Origin: Agathobaculum sp. NTUH-O15-33
GTDB lineage: Bacteria > Bacillota > Clostridia > Oscillospirales > Butyricicoccaceae
Assembly (NCBI RefSeq): GCF_033193315.1
Contig: NZ_CP136187.1
Span: forward strand, 124,001 to 188,000
Direction: 5' to 3'
DNA: 64,000 bases
The first letter of the stretch is position 1, and each line of letters starts with the position of its first letter. Positions 1 through 8,552 of this stretch are shown here, one piece after another. Both the position numbers and the translations under genes were made by a program. The notes beneath the pieces were generated by a model. That model did not search any database. It was not told the DNA's origin and saw only the letters and a program-made list of their open reading frames with translations.

Positions 1-2
1 TG

Positions 3-242
3 GTATTTGGAGAAACAATCGGGCTGATCTTAAAGCTTTCCGCGCCGCTGCTGATCGTCAGCATGGCCGTCGGCCTTCTGATCTCCGTTTTTCAAGCGGC
101 CACGCAGATTCACGAGCAGACCATCACCTTTGTGCCCAAGATTCTGCTCACGGCGCTGCTCCTTCTGGTGCTGGGTTCGTGGATGCTCACCTCGCTTAGC
201 GATTTTTTTGAATCCCTTATGACCCTGATGGCGGGGCTGTGA
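3..242 (+). CDS. fliQ: Flagellar export protein FliQ, 5' end missing
   Basis: This is the C-terminal part of FliQ, a small membrane subunit of the flagellar type III export gate (with FliP, FliR, FlhB and FlhA). The frame is open from the window edge and ends at TGA 240-242. Two hydrophobic helices are separated by the family hallmark FQAATQIHEQT, followed by a FVPK turn. FliQ is usually about 90 residues and about 79 are visible, so only roughly ten N-terminal residues lie outside. The stop lies just before or overlapping the fliR start, the usual fliP-fliQ-fliR order. Confidence 0.93.
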   Translation, partial: VFGETIGLILKLSAPLLIVSMAVGLLISVFQAATQIHEQTITFVPKILLTALLLLVLGSWMLTSLSDFFESLMTLMAGL

Positions 243-244
243 GT

Positions 245-1018
245 ATGAGCTGGGAGATCACATACGGCGCGTTTTCGGCCGTGCTGCTGGCTTTTTGCCG
301 CATGGGCGGCGCGCTGTTCTTCAACCCCGTGCTGTCCCGCCGCAGCGTGCCCGCCGGCGTCCGGGCAGGGCTTGCGCTCGGTCTGGCAATCATCGTCGCC
401 CCTCTTAAAGGGGGCGGAATGCCGCAGGAGCCTGCGGCATTCCGGCTGATCATGCTCTCGGCGCAGGAATTAATGATCGGGGTCGCCTGCGGCATTGTTT
501 TGCAGTTCTTTTTCTATCTGCTGTTTTTCGCGGGCGATGTGATCGACACCGGCTTCGGCCTGTCCATGGCCAAGGTGTTCGACCCGGGCAGCAGCATTCA
601 AATGTCGCTGTCTGGCAACCTGCTGCAACTGCTGTTCATCCTTTATTTCTTCGCAACGGACAGCCACTTGCTGCTCATCCGCGTGATGACCGCGTCGTAC
701 GACGTGGTGCCCATGGGGGCGGCGCGGCTGACCGGCGCGGTCGGCAGCGTGCTGGCGGGGCTGTTCGTCACCGCCTTTGATCTGATCATGCGCCTAACCC
801 TGCCCTTTCTGGCGGCTTCGTTCGTTTTGGAGCTGTCCATGGGCATTTTGATGAAGCTGATCCCGCAGATCAACGTGTTTGTCATACATTTTCAAACCAA
901 GATCCTGCTGGGCATGGTCCTTCTGTTCCTCTTTGCCGTGCCGGTGACAGAATTTATGAACGGGTATATCGAAACGATGTTCGCCAGCATGAGCGACCTT
1001 TTGAAAGCGTTCGCGTAG
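245..1018 (+). CDS. fliR: Flagellar export protein FliR
   Basis: FliR is an integral membrane subunit of the flagellar export gate, about 257 residues and nearly all hydrophobic helices, the usual length for the family. I choose ATG 245 because a GGGG tract at 233-236 gives about 8 bases of spacing; an in-frame GTG at 239 overlaps the fliQ stop but has almost no spacing. The phrase GFGLSMAKVFDP in the middle and the C-terminal segment TKILLGMVLLFLFAVP fit FliR. It lies between fliQ and flhB in one flagellar operon. Confidence 0.93.
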   Translation: MSWEITYGAFSAVLLAFCRMGGALFFNPVLSRRSVPAGVRAGLALGLAIIVAPLKGGGMPQEPAAFRLIMLSAQELMIGVACGIVLQFFFYLLFFAGDVIDTGFGLSMAKVFDPGSSIQMSLSGNLLQLLFILYFFATDSHLLLIRVMTASYDVVPMGAARLTGAVGSVLAGLFVTAFDLIMRLTLPFLAASFVLELSMGILMKLIPQINVFVIHFQTKILLGMVLLFLFAVPVTEFMNGYIETMFASMSDLLKAFA

Positions 1019-1051
1019 ACCGATCAACGCGGGGAAGGGGGGAACACAGCC

Positions 1052-2113
1052 GTGGCCGGTGAGAAAACCGAAAAAGCAACACCCAAACGAAAAGCGGACG
1101 AACGAAAAAAGGGCAATGTGTTCCTCAGTCAGGAAGCCGTTACCGTGGCCTCGCTGCTGTCCTGCTTTCTCGCGCTCAAGGTGCTTTCGCCCTCCATCCT
1201 GCGCAATATGGAAGGGCTGCTTACCGATTATATCGACCTGTGCGCCGTGACCGAGGCGGTCGGCCCCGGCGATCTGCTTCCGTTCTTTTCGGACGCGTGC
1301 CGCGTGTTCGCGCTCACCGCCATGCCGCTGCTGCTGCTTTGCTGCGCGGTGGCCGTGGCGATCACCATGTTCCAAACGCGGGGCCTGTTTTCGGCTAAGG
1401 CGTTTTCCTTTAAGGGCGAGCGCATTAACCCGCTCGCCGGCCTGAAAAAGATGATCTCCATGCGCGGGCTGGTCGAGCTGCTCAAGTCCATTTTGAAGAT
1501 CTCGGTCCTGCTGTACCTGCTGTACATCACGCTGGAAAAGGAAATACCCGCCTTGGCCCGCCTGATGGACATGGAACCCGGGCAGGCGCTCATCAGCGCG
1601 GGCGGGCTGGTGCTCTCCATCGCGCTCAAGGCCGGGGTGATCTTCCTGTTCCTCGCCGCCGCGGATTATTTATACCAGTGGTGGGAATACGAGAAAAACC
1701 TGCGCATGACCAAGCAGGAGGTCAAGGAAGAGTATAAGCAGCTCGAAGGCGATCCCCAGATCAAGGGCGCCATCCGCTCGCGCCAGCAGCAAAAATCCCG
1801 CCAGCGCATGATGCAAAACGTGCCGAACGCGGACGTGGTCATTCGTAACCCGACCCACTACGCCATTGCCGTGAAGTACGACAGCAGCAAGAACCGCGCC
1901 CCGGTCGTGCTGGCCAAGGGTGTGGACGCGCTGGCCCTGCGCATCGTCAAAACCGCGGAGGACGCGGGCGTGTATGTGACCGAGAACCGGCCGCTGGCCC
2001 GCGCGCTCTATGAATCCGTCGATCTGGATCAGGAGATCCCAGAGCAATTCTATCAGGCCATTGCCGAGGTGCTGGCCTTTGTATACAGCTTGAAAGGGAA
2101 CGGCAAAGCATGA
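1052..2113 (+). CDS. flhB: Flagellar export switch protein FlhB
   Basis: FlhB is the membrane and cytoplasmic switch of the flagellar export apparatus that changes substrate class from rod/hook to filament. The protein has 353 residues and a GTG start after a G-rich SD (1031-1042). It opens with the typical basic stretch EKTEKATPKRKADERKKG, followed by four hydrophobic segments and a cytoplasmic domain. The autocleavage motif Asn266-Pro-Thr-His (codons at 1847-1858) is intact, so self-cleavage should occur. Its last bases overlap the flhA start (ATGA). A separate short copy of the FlhB C-terminal domain is encoded at 8178-8552. Confidence 0.96.
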   Translation: MAGEKTEKATPKRKADERKKGNVFLSQEAVTVASLLSCFLALKVLSPSILRNMEGLLTDYIDLCAVTEAVGPGDLLPFFSDACRVFALTAMPLLLLCCAVAVAITMFQTRGLFSAKAFSFKGERINPLAGLKKMISMRGLVELLKSILKISVLLYLLYITLEKEIPALARLMDMEPGQALISAGGLVLSIALKAGVIFLFLAAADYLYQWWEYEKNLRMTKQEVKEEYKQLEGDPQIKGAIRSRQQQKSRQRMMQNVPNADVVIRNPTHYAIAVKYDSSKNRAPVVLAKGVDALALRIVKTAEDAGVYVTENRPLARALYESVDLDQEIPEQFYQAIAEVLAFVYSLKGNGKA

Positions 2114-4164
2114 AACGCATGAAACTGCTCAACAACTTCATCGCGGTGTTCGTCCTGCTCATCGTGACCCTGCTCATCGTGCCGCTGGGTACGCAGGTGC
2201 TGGACTTTATGTTCATCCTGAATCTGGCGCTTTCCCTTATCATCCTGCTCACGACCATGTACATCAAGGAGCCGCTGGAGTTTTCCATCTTTCCCTCCCT
2301 GCTGCTCATCACCACGCTGTTTCGCTTAGGCCTGAACGTATCGTCCACCCGTTCCATCCTGACGCGCGAGGGCTACGCGGGCGAGGTTATCGCCACCTTC
2401 GGCCACTTCGTGATTCAGGATAACGTGGCCGTCGGCCTTGTGGTGTTCCTCATCATCGTGCTGGTGCAGTTTATCGTTATCACCAAGGGCGCCGAGCGCG
2501 TGGCCGAGGTATCCGCCCGCTTTACGCTGGACGCGATGCCCGGCAAGCAGATGGCGATCGACGCGGACCTGTCCTCCGGCCTGATCGACGAAGCGCAGGC
2601 CCGCGAGCGCCGCAGCAAGATCCAGCGCGAAGCCGACTTTTTCGGCTCCATGGACGGCGCGTCCAAGTTCGTTAAGGGCGACGCGATCATCTCCATCGTG
2701 GTCACGTTCGTCAACCTGATCGGCGGCCTTGTGGTCGGCCTGCTGAACGGGCAGGGAGATATCGGCACCATCGTCAGCATTTATTCCACCTCCACCGTGG
2801 GCGACGGCCTGATGAGCCAGATTCCCGCGCTGCTCATTTCGGTGGCGACCGGCATGATCGTCACCCGTTCCGCGTCGGATGGAGATCTCAACACCGATGT
2901 GATCAAGCAGTTTACCTCGCAGCCGCTGGTGCTGGTCATCGCGGGCGCGGCGCTGCCGCTCCTGTGCCTGATCGGCTTCCCCGTGCCGCAGGTGCTGCTG
3001 CTCTCCGCGCTGCTGCTCGTGGGCGGCACGCTGCTGCTGCGCAAAAGCCGCGCCGCCGTGGCCGCGCTCGATCAAGGCCCGCCCGTGACCGAGGAGGTCA
3101 CGAGCGAGGTGAGCTTTTACAAGAACCTCGATAATGTGTACGGCCTTCTCAATGTGGACCCCATCGGTGTGGAGGTGGGCTACAGCCTGCTGCCGCTGGT
3201 GGATCAATCGAGCGGCGGCAATTTTCTGGATCGCATCGTCATGCTGCGCAAGCAGTTTGCCGATGAAATGGGCATGGTCATCCCGTCCGTGCGGCTCAAG
3301 GATTCCAGTCAGCTCAACCCCAACCAGTACGAGATCAAGCTCAAGGGGGAGCGCGTTGCCGTCGGCGAGGTGCTGATCGACCATTATCTGGCCCTCGCCC
3401 CGGCGGACGGCCCGGATAACATAGAGGGTATCGAGACCGTGGAGCCCGCCTTCGGTATGCCGGCCAAGTGGATCAGCGAGGATAAAAAGCTGCGCGCCGA
3501 GGTCGCGGGCTACGTGCTGATCGACCCGACCTCGGTCATCATCACCCATCTGTCCGAGCTGATCCGCAAGCACGCGTGGGAGCTGCTCACCCGGCAGGAG
3601 GTAAAGCGCATTCTGGACAACCTGAAAAAAACGAACGATACCATTGTGGACGATACCATCCCTTCGTCCGTATCGCTCAACGAGCTGCATAAGGTGCTGC
3701 GGGGCCTGCTGCGGGAGGACATCCCCATCGGCGATATGGAAACCATTTTGGAGACCCTGTCCGATTACGCGCCCAGCGTGAAGGACAGCGACATGCTCAC
3801 CGAATACGTGCGGCAGGCGCTGCGGCGCACCATCACCCGGCGCTTCTCCGAAGCGGGGCAGATGAAGGTGCTCAGCGTGGACGGCGGGCTGGAAAACCTG
3901 ATTTTGAACAACGTGAAAAAGCTGGACGGCGGCGCTTATCTGTCGCTGGAGCCGAACACCATTCAAAAGATCATCGCCGCGACCACCGATAAGCTGACCC
4001 AGATGAAAAAGCTGGTGCAAACGCCTATCATCCTCACCTCTCCGGTGGTGCGCGTGTATTTCAAAAAGCTGCTCGATCAGTTCTATCCGGATGTGACCGT
4101 GCTGTCCTTCAACGATATCGACAGCAACGTCCAGATCCAGTCCCTTGGCATGATCGAGATCTAA
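2110..4164 (+). CDS. flhA: Flagellar export gate protein FlhA
   Basis: FlhA is the largest export gate subunit; it forms a cytoplasmic nonameric ring that docks substrate-chaperone complexes and uses the proton-motive force. The protein has 684 residues. The N-terminal half carries several membrane segments (first at about 10-30), the FHIPEP-family signature around residues 140-153 (LDAMPGKQMAIDAD) and then a long cytoplasmic domain. ATG overlaps the flhB stop by 4 bases, implying translational coupling. Downstream there is no flhF or flhG; after 37 bases comes the sigma factor gene. Confidence 0.97.
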   Translation: MKRMKLLNNFIAVFVLLIVTLLIVPLGTQVLDFMFILNLALSLIILLTTMYIKEPLEFSIFPSLLLITTLFRLGLNVSSTRSILTREGYAGEVIATFGHFVIQDNVAVGLVVFLIIVLVQFIVITKGAERVAEVSARFTLDAMPGKQMAIDADLSSGLIDEAQARERRSKIQREADFFGSMDGASKFVKGDAIISIVVTFVNLIGGLVVGLLNGQGDIGTIVSIYSTSTVGDGLMSQIPALLISVATGMIVTRSASDGDLNTDVIKQFTSQPLVLVIAGAALPLLCLIGFPVPQVLLLSALLLVGGTLLLRKSRAAVAALDQGPPVTEEVTSEVSFYKNLDNVYGLLNVDPIGVEVGYSLLPLVDQSSGGNFLDRIVMLRKQFADEMGMVIPSVRLKDSSQLNPNQYEIKLKGERVAVGEVLIDHYLALAPADGPDNIEGIETVEPAFGMPAKWISEDKKLRAEVAGYVLIDPTSVIITHLSELIRKHAWELLTRQEVKRILDNLKKTNDTIVDDTIPSSVSLNELHKVLRGLLREDIPIGDMETILETLSDYAPSVKDSDMLTEYVRQALRRTITRRFSEAGQMKVLSVDGGLENLILNNVKKLDGGAYLSLEPNTIQKIIAATTDKLTQMKKLVQTPIILTSPVVRVYFKKLLDQFYPDVTVLSFNDIDSNVQIQSLGMIEI

Positions 4165-4201
4165 CCCGCGGGTCCGTCCCCGGCGGAAAGGAGGGCCGGA
4201 C

Positions 4202-4978
4202 ATGGCTCTGGATAAATTGCAGACCGGCGTTTGTCTGGCCGATCCGGAAGGCGTGATGCTGCGCTATAAGGAATCGGGCGACGCCGAGCTGCGCAATCAG
4301 CTGGTGCTGCACTACGCCGCGAACGTCACTGCCGCGATTCGTAGCATGCGTTCCATTTTGCTCTCACGCATCCCGGCGGAGGATTTTTTCAATCAGGGCA
4401 TCGTGGCGCTGATGGAGTGCATCGAGAAGTACGACCCCGACCGGGGCGCAAGCTTCGAGACGTTTAGCTTCCGCGCGGTGCGGGGCGCGCTTTTAAACTA
4501 CCTGCGGCGGCAGAATTGGCTGCCCAACCGCGTGCAGGCCGCGCGGCGCGATATACTGAGAACCGCGGAGGAGCTGCGGCAGACCCTGCTGCGCGAGCCG
4601 ACCGACCGCGAGCTGGCCGACGCCATGGGGCTGAGCGAGCAAAAGCTCGGCCAATATCTGGGCGAAATCGCCGCGGTGGACGCGGTATCGCTCGAAGCGC
4701 TTTTGGACCAAACGGGCGAGGCGCTCCTTGCCCGGCCCCACGCCCCGGCGGACGGCCCGGAGGGCGGTCTGATGCGGGAGGAGCTGACCGCGGCGCTCGG
4801 CGCGGCGATTGAAGCGCTGCCGCCGCGGCAGCGGCAGGTAATCACACTGTGCTATTATGAAAACCTAAACCTGCGCGAGATCGGCGAGGTGCTGGATCTG
4901 ACCCAACAGCGGGTGTCGCAGATCCGCTCGGCGGCGATCGCTTCGCTGGGCGAGGTACTAAAGGATTATATCGATTAG
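4202..4978 (+). CDS. fliA: Flagellar sigma factor, FliA/SigD type
   Basis: A sigma-70 family factor of the sigma-28 (FliA/SigD/WhiG) class, 258 residues, expected to direct RNA polymerase to late flagellar and chemotaxis promoters. Region 2 is visible at about residues 25-105 (EDFFNQGIVALMECIEKYDP, then FETFSFRAVRGALLNYLRRQ). A helix-turn-helix of region 4 lies at the C-terminus (LPPRQRQVITLCYYENLNLREIGEVLDLTQQRVSQ). A strong SD (AAGGAGGG) precedes ATG 4202. It sits between export genes and rod genes as in other Firmicutes fla/che operons. No anti-sigma FlgM is visible in the window. Confidence 0.93.
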   Translation: MALDKLQTGVCLADPEGVMLRYKESGDAELRNQLVLHYAANVTAAIRSMRSILLSRIPAEDFFNQGIVALMECIEKYDPDRGASFETFSFRAVRGALLNYLRRQNWLPNRVQAARRDILRTAEELRQTLLREPTDRELADAMGLSEQKLGQYLGEIAAVDAVSLEALLDQTGEALLARPHAPADGPEGGLMREELTAALGAAIEALPPRQRQVITLCYYENLNLREIGEVLDLTQQRVSQIRSAAIASLGEVLKDYID

Positions 4979-4989
4979 GAGGATACGCC

Positions 4990-5742
4990 ATGCTATCCGG
5001 TTTTTACACGGTCGCGTCCGGCATGCTGAGCCAGCAGCGCGATCTGGACGTGATCGGCAACAATCTGGTCAACCAGCAAACGCCCGGCTACCGGGCGGAC
5101 CGCACGCTCATTTCGCCCTTTGAAATGGAGCTTGCCACCCGCCGCGAGGCTTCGGGCGACGCGGCGTTAGGACGCGGCGCGCCCGCCGCCGTGGTGGGCG
5201 ACGTGGTGACGCTGATGCAAAACGGCGACCTGCGCGAAACCGGCCGCTCGTTCGATCTTGCCATCAACGGCGACGGCTTTTTCAACATCCGCGCGGAAAA
5301 CGGCCAGATCATGCTGACGCGCGGCGGCAATTTCGATACGGATGAAAACGGCGATTTGGTCTTGCCCGGCGTGGGCCGCGTGCTTGGCCGGAACGGCGAC
5401 ACGCTCCGCGTCGGCGGCCCGGGCTTCCGCGTGGACGAGACCGGTCAGGTCTATAATCAGGACGACCGCCGCGTCGGCTCCCTGATGCTCACCGCGCCGG
5501 AGGAAGGCTCCGCGCTTACCAAGCTGGACGGCGGCCTGTTCCGCGCTCCGCAGGGCGCGAACATGCGCATCGTGAACGACGCGCATTTGGTGCAGGGCAG
5601 TCTCGAACTGTCCAATGTCAATATGGAGCAGGAACTGACGGGCCTGCTCGCCACCCAGCGCGCGTTCCAAAGCTGCAGCTCCGCCTTGCAGATCATCGAT
5701 GGGATGGACCGCAAGGCCGCTTCGCAGATCGCTTCAATTTAA
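4990..5742 (+). CDS. Flagellar hook-basal body protein, FlgF/FlhO type
   Basis: A rod-type axial protein of 250 residues in the FlgF/FlgG family, secreted through the flagellar exporter. The N-terminus has the family pattern LSGFYTVASGMLSQQRDLDVIGNNLVNQQTPGYR, an amphipathic axial helix with the NN-N-TPGY signature. The middle contains a DLAINGDGFFNI strand. The C-terminus has SNVNMEQELTGLLATQRAFQSCSSALQ, the matching axial helix. A clean SD (TAGGAGGATA) precedes ATG 4990. The gene is followed after 24 bases by a paralogue; the pair corresponds to flhO-flhP of Bacillus. I cannot decide between FlgF and FlgG roles from sequence alone. Confidence 0.88.
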   Translation: MLSGFYTVASGMLSQQRDLDVIGNNLVNQQTPGYRADRTLISPFEMELATRREASGDAALGRGAPAAVVGDVVTLMQNGDLRETGRSFDLAINGDGFFNIRAENGQIMLTRGGNFDTDENGDLVLPGVGRVLGRNGDTLRVGGPGFRVDETGQVYNQDDRRVGSLMLTAPEEGSALTKLDGGLFRAPQGANMRIVNDAHLVQGSLELSNVNMEQELTGLLATQRAFQSCSSALQIIDGMDRKAASQIASI

Positions 5743-5766
5743 ATTCGGAAGAGGGAGAAATTAATT

Positions 5767-6495
5767 ATGAAAGCCGCATTTTACGCCGGCGCTTCCGGCC
5801 TTTCCGCTTATCAGCAATCCATGAACACCATCGGCAACAATCTGGCCAATACCAATACCGTGGGCTACCAGAAGGAAACGACGGCGTTTGAGGATCTGCT
5901 CCATACCGATATGTACGCCAATACCGACCGCGCGCCGCTTACCGGCAGCGGCGTGCGCACCGTGTCCACCGGCGTGCTGGTGGGGCAGGGCAGCCCGCAG
6001 CTCACCGGCGGCGAATTGGATTTCGCCATCGTCGGTAACGGCTTCTTCGCCGTCAATCACGATGGGGATATCGGCTACACCCGCAACGGCGCGTTCGCCA
6101 TTTCGGTGGAGGGCAGCCGGGATTACCTTTGCACGATCGACGGCGCGCAGGTGCTCGACCGGCGCGGCAACCCGATTCGCGTCACCCAGCAGGACGACGG
6201 CTCGATCGACACCGGCGATTTGATTGACCGCATCGGCGTGTTCCGCTTCGACAACCCGAACGCCCTGACCCCCGCCATGGGCAGCGGCTACACGCCGAAC
6301 GAGTTTTCCGGCGTGGCCGAGCGCGCGGACGAGGATTCCTACGACCTGCTGCACGGCTTTTTGGAAGGCTCGGGCGCGAATATGATGGACGGCATGATGG
6401 ATATGCTGTCCGCCCAGCGCGCCTTTCAGGTCTGCGCCCGGGTGGTGCAGACCTCGGACGAGATGGAGCAGGTCGTGAACGGCCTGCGGCGGTAG
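5767..6495 (+). CDS. Flagellar hook-basal body protein, FlgG/FlhP type
   Basis: Second rod-type axial protein, 242 residues, paralogous to the gene just upstream. It starts AAFYAGASGLSAYQQSMNTIGNNLANTNTVGYQK, the classic flagellar rod/hook N-terminal signature. A central LDFAIVGNGFFAV segment and a C-terminal axial helix (MMDGMMDMLSAQRAFQVCARVVQTSDEM) complete it. It likely forms part of the rod or rod-hook junction. It is the last gene before a large palindromic intergenic element with a terminator-like outer stem (6508-6719), so the main operon may end or attenuate here. Confidence 0.88.
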   Translation: MKAAFYAGASGLSAYQQSMNTIGNNLANTNTVGYQKETTAFEDLLHTDMYANTDRAPLTGSGVRTVSTGVLVGQGSPQLTGGELDFAIVGNGFFAVNHDGDIGYTRNGAFAISVEGSRDYLCTIDGAQVLDRRGNPIRVTQQDDGSIDTGDLIDRIGVFRFDNPNALTPAMGSGYTPNEFSGVAERADEDSYDLLHGFLEGSGANMMDGMMDMLSAQRAFQVCARVVQTSDEMEQVVNGLRR

Positions 6496-6507
6496 AACCC
6501 TTTTCGT

Positions 6508-6719
6508 GGCGGACTGCCTCGCCGCAACGATATTATTTTGTTCAGCGCTATTCAGGTTGTCATCCTGAGGCCGTTAGGCCGAAGGATCTCGCGCGGACGC
6601 GCGACGCTTACGTGGACCCCGCGCGTTCGCGCGAGATCCTTCGCTACGCTCAGGATGACAAATTGTTGAAAAAGGCCTCAACGGAATGACATTGTTGCCG
6701 CAGTCCGCCGCGTTTTTTT
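6508..6719. repeat. Family A hairpin element nested in a terminator-like stem (copy 1)
   Basis: A long palindrome fills the space between rod gene and ylqG-like gene. The inner element (6557-6661) begins TTGTCATCCTGAG and ends CTCAGGATGACAA. It contains the shared core GAAGGATCTCGCGCG ... CGCGCGAGATCCTTC. It is flanked by an outer inverted repeat GGCGGACTGC (6508-6517) and GCAGTCCGCC (6700-6709), followed by seven Ts (6713-6719), like a rho-independent terminator with the element in its loop. Related copies occur at 27041-27201, 30770-30896 and 33011-33181. No reading frame is supported inside. Confidence 0.85.
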
Positions 6720-6793
6720 GCCCGCGCCGCTTTCGTTTTGCGGTTTTCATATCATAATCTAATCAGGAACATTTTTGGAAAGGGGGCGTCGCC

Positions 6794-8191
6794 TTGGCGG
6801 AGCTGCTCAAAGTAACCACACCGCTCGTCAGTCAAAGTCAGGCGGTGCCGCCCAAGCAGGGGGCCGACCCGGTCAACCCCTTTAGCCTGCAAGCCACCAG
6901 CCGCGTGTTGCAGCCCCATAACCAAAGCGATGTGCTGGCCCAAAACAACGGCCTGAACGGCGGCGAGGGCGCGGCCATGCTGATGGACCTGTTAAAGGAC
7001 CCGTCGGTGGCGGCCACGTATCTTAAGAACATTTTCCTGCTGGAAGAGGTTTTCAAGCTGCTTCCAGCGAATAACGAAACCGTTACCACCGAGCTGGAAC
7101 AGCTTTTCGGCGGCCTGCTGGCGCAGCCGGGGGATGTTGCGGCCGAGCTGGTGCGGCAGGGGGAGGACGCGACCGTGTTCCGCGGCCCGTTTTTCGATTT
7201 TCTGCGCGAACTGAGCGATTCCGCGCCTTCCGGTTCCGAGCTGCCGGGCGCGGTGGCCAATTTGCTGAAAGCCATGAACAGCAGCCTTGGCCGCCGGGAC
7301 GTGCTGGACGCGGCGGCGAATAATCTGGGTTTTCTGTCCAAAAGCCTTGCCCCCAGCGCCGATCTGTCCGGGCGGCTCGCCGCGTTGTCTGAGCGCTTCC
7401 GGCAGGAGGACGCGGGCGATAACTTTGCCCAGCTAAAGGACGAAGCGCTCGCCCTGCTGCGCGAGGTGAGCGAAAGCATCCTGTATTCGCCCAAGCTGGC
7501 AAAAAACCTGTCCATCACGGTATACAATCTCTCCCGCTATAACGACAGCGGTGAGTTTTTGGACGACGCGGCGGCCTATTTGCGCCAGCTGCTGCCCGCG
7601 CCCCAGCGGCGCGAGCTATCGCGTTTTCTGGCGGACTTTCGCGCCGGCTTTACCGAGGGCACGCGCGGGAGCGGCTCCCGGGTCATGGAAACGCTCACGC
7701 AGCTAATCGGGCGGCAGTCCGGCAGGGAGGGGCTTTCCGCCGGGGACGAAGCCAAGCTGGACGGCATTCTGCACAGCCTGCTGTCCTCGCCGTGCAATTT
7801 CACGCCGCTTTTGCACTTCGTCGTGCCCACCTTGTTTGAAGACGTGCGCGCCTTCGCGGAGGTTTGGATCAACCCGGAAAGCGGCGAGGGCGAAATGCCC
7901 GAGGGCGTGGCGGGGGGCCGCCACCTGCTGCTGGTGATCGATGTGGAGGGTGTGGGCCGGTTTGAAGCCGAGCTGTTCTTCTACCGCCGCACGGTCGATC
8001 TGGCGATCTACGCGCCGCCCGGCATGGAAGCGCTGCTGCTGCCGCTGCGGCGCAGCCTGCCCGGCAAGCTGGCGGATGGGGCCTACCATTTGGGCCGCAT
8101 GACGGTGGCGGCGCTGGAAAAGCCCCGCTCGCTGATGGATGTTTTTAAAACCTTGCCGTATAAAAGGGTGGGTGTCGATGTCAAAGTCTGA
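6794..8191 (+). CDS. Flagellar hook-length-control-like protein (YlqG/FliK-like)
   Basis: A 465-residue protein of uncertain function, placed by context and a weak C-terminal resemblance with FliK/YlqG-type proteins. The start is TTG 6794 after the SD GAAAGGGGG. It has no signal peptide or membrane segment. The N-terminal 40 residues are polar and low-complexity; residues 60-330 are helical. The C-terminal about 90 residues (GRFEAELFFYRRTVDLAIYAPPGMEALL onward) show the alternating strand-helix pattern of FliK C-terminal domains. It overlaps by 14 bases the FlhB-C-like gene, the same pairing as ylqG-ylqH in Bacillus. If right, it may interact with the export switch. Confidence 0.6.
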   Translation: MAELLKVTTPLVSQSQAVPPKQGADPVNPFSLQATSRVLQPHNQSDVLAQNNGLNGGEGAAMLMDLLKDPSVAATYLKNIFLLEEVFKLLPANNETVTTELEQLFGGLLAQPGDVAAELVRQGEDATVFRGPFFDFLRELSDSAPSGSELPGAVANLLKAMNSSLGRRDVLDAAANNLGFLSKSLAPSADLSGRLAALSERFRQEDAGDNFAQLKDEALALLREVSESILYSPKLAKNLSITVYNLSRYNDSGEFLDDAAAYLRQLLPAPQRRELSRFLADFRAGFTEGTRGSGSRVMETLTQLIGRQSGREGLSAGDEAKLDGILHSLLSSPCNFTPLLHFVVPTLFEDVRAFAEVWINPESGEGEMPEGVAGGRHLLLVIDVEGVGRFEAELFFYRRTVDLAIYAPPGMEALLLPLRRSLPGKLADGAYHLGRMTVAALEKPRSLMDVFKTLPYKRVGVDVKV

Positions 8192-8552
8192 ACAGAGGGC
8201 GGTTGCCCTGAAATACAACGCGGATCAGGATATGGCTCCGGTGGTCATTGCCTCCGGCTATGGGCGCGTTGCGGAAAATATCATCGACGTGGCCGAGCAG
8301 CGCGGCATTCCCGTTTACCGGGATGACAGCGCGTCCTCCCTGCTTTGCATGCTGGAAGTGGGCGCGCGCATCCCGGAGGAGCTGTATCAGGTGGTCGCCA
8401 CCATTTACGCGGAGATTTTGTCCGTCGCCGCCCGATCAAGGGCTGCCGGCGGCGGAAGGGAGGAGGAGCAACGTGCCAAGGAGATACGGCCAAACGAACC
8501 AGCCGGGGAACCGGCGGGAGCAGCCCCCGGCGAAACCGGCGCCGAGGCGTAA
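8178..8552 (+). CDS. FlhB C-terminal domain homologue (FhlB/YlqH type)
   Basis: A 124-residue cytoplasmic protein matching the part of FlhB that remains after self-cleavage. The stretch AVALKYNADQDMAPVVIASGYGRVAENIIDVAEQRGIPVYRDD parallels FlhB residues 271-312 in this window, but the NPTH cleavage motif itself is absent. ATG 8178 is chosen because GGGTGGG lies just upstream; the frame is open further 5' but inside ylqG. A Gly/Glu-rich tail of about 35 residues is extra. YlqH-type proteins are known beside flagellar genes in Firmicutes. It may compete with or replace FlhB-C in substrate switching, which is inference. Confidence 0.8.
   Translation: MSKSEQRAVALKYNADQDMAPVVIASGYGRVAENIIDVAEQRGIPVYRDDSASSLLCMLEVGARIPEELYQVVATIYAEILSVAARSRAAGGGREEEQRAKEIRPNEPAGEPAGAAPGETGAEA

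Noticed and set aside
2326..4203. A 625-codon open frame antisense to flhA
   Set aside because: It follows from the GC-rich codon pattern of flhA; composition is His/Gln/Arg-rich and there is no SD or motif.
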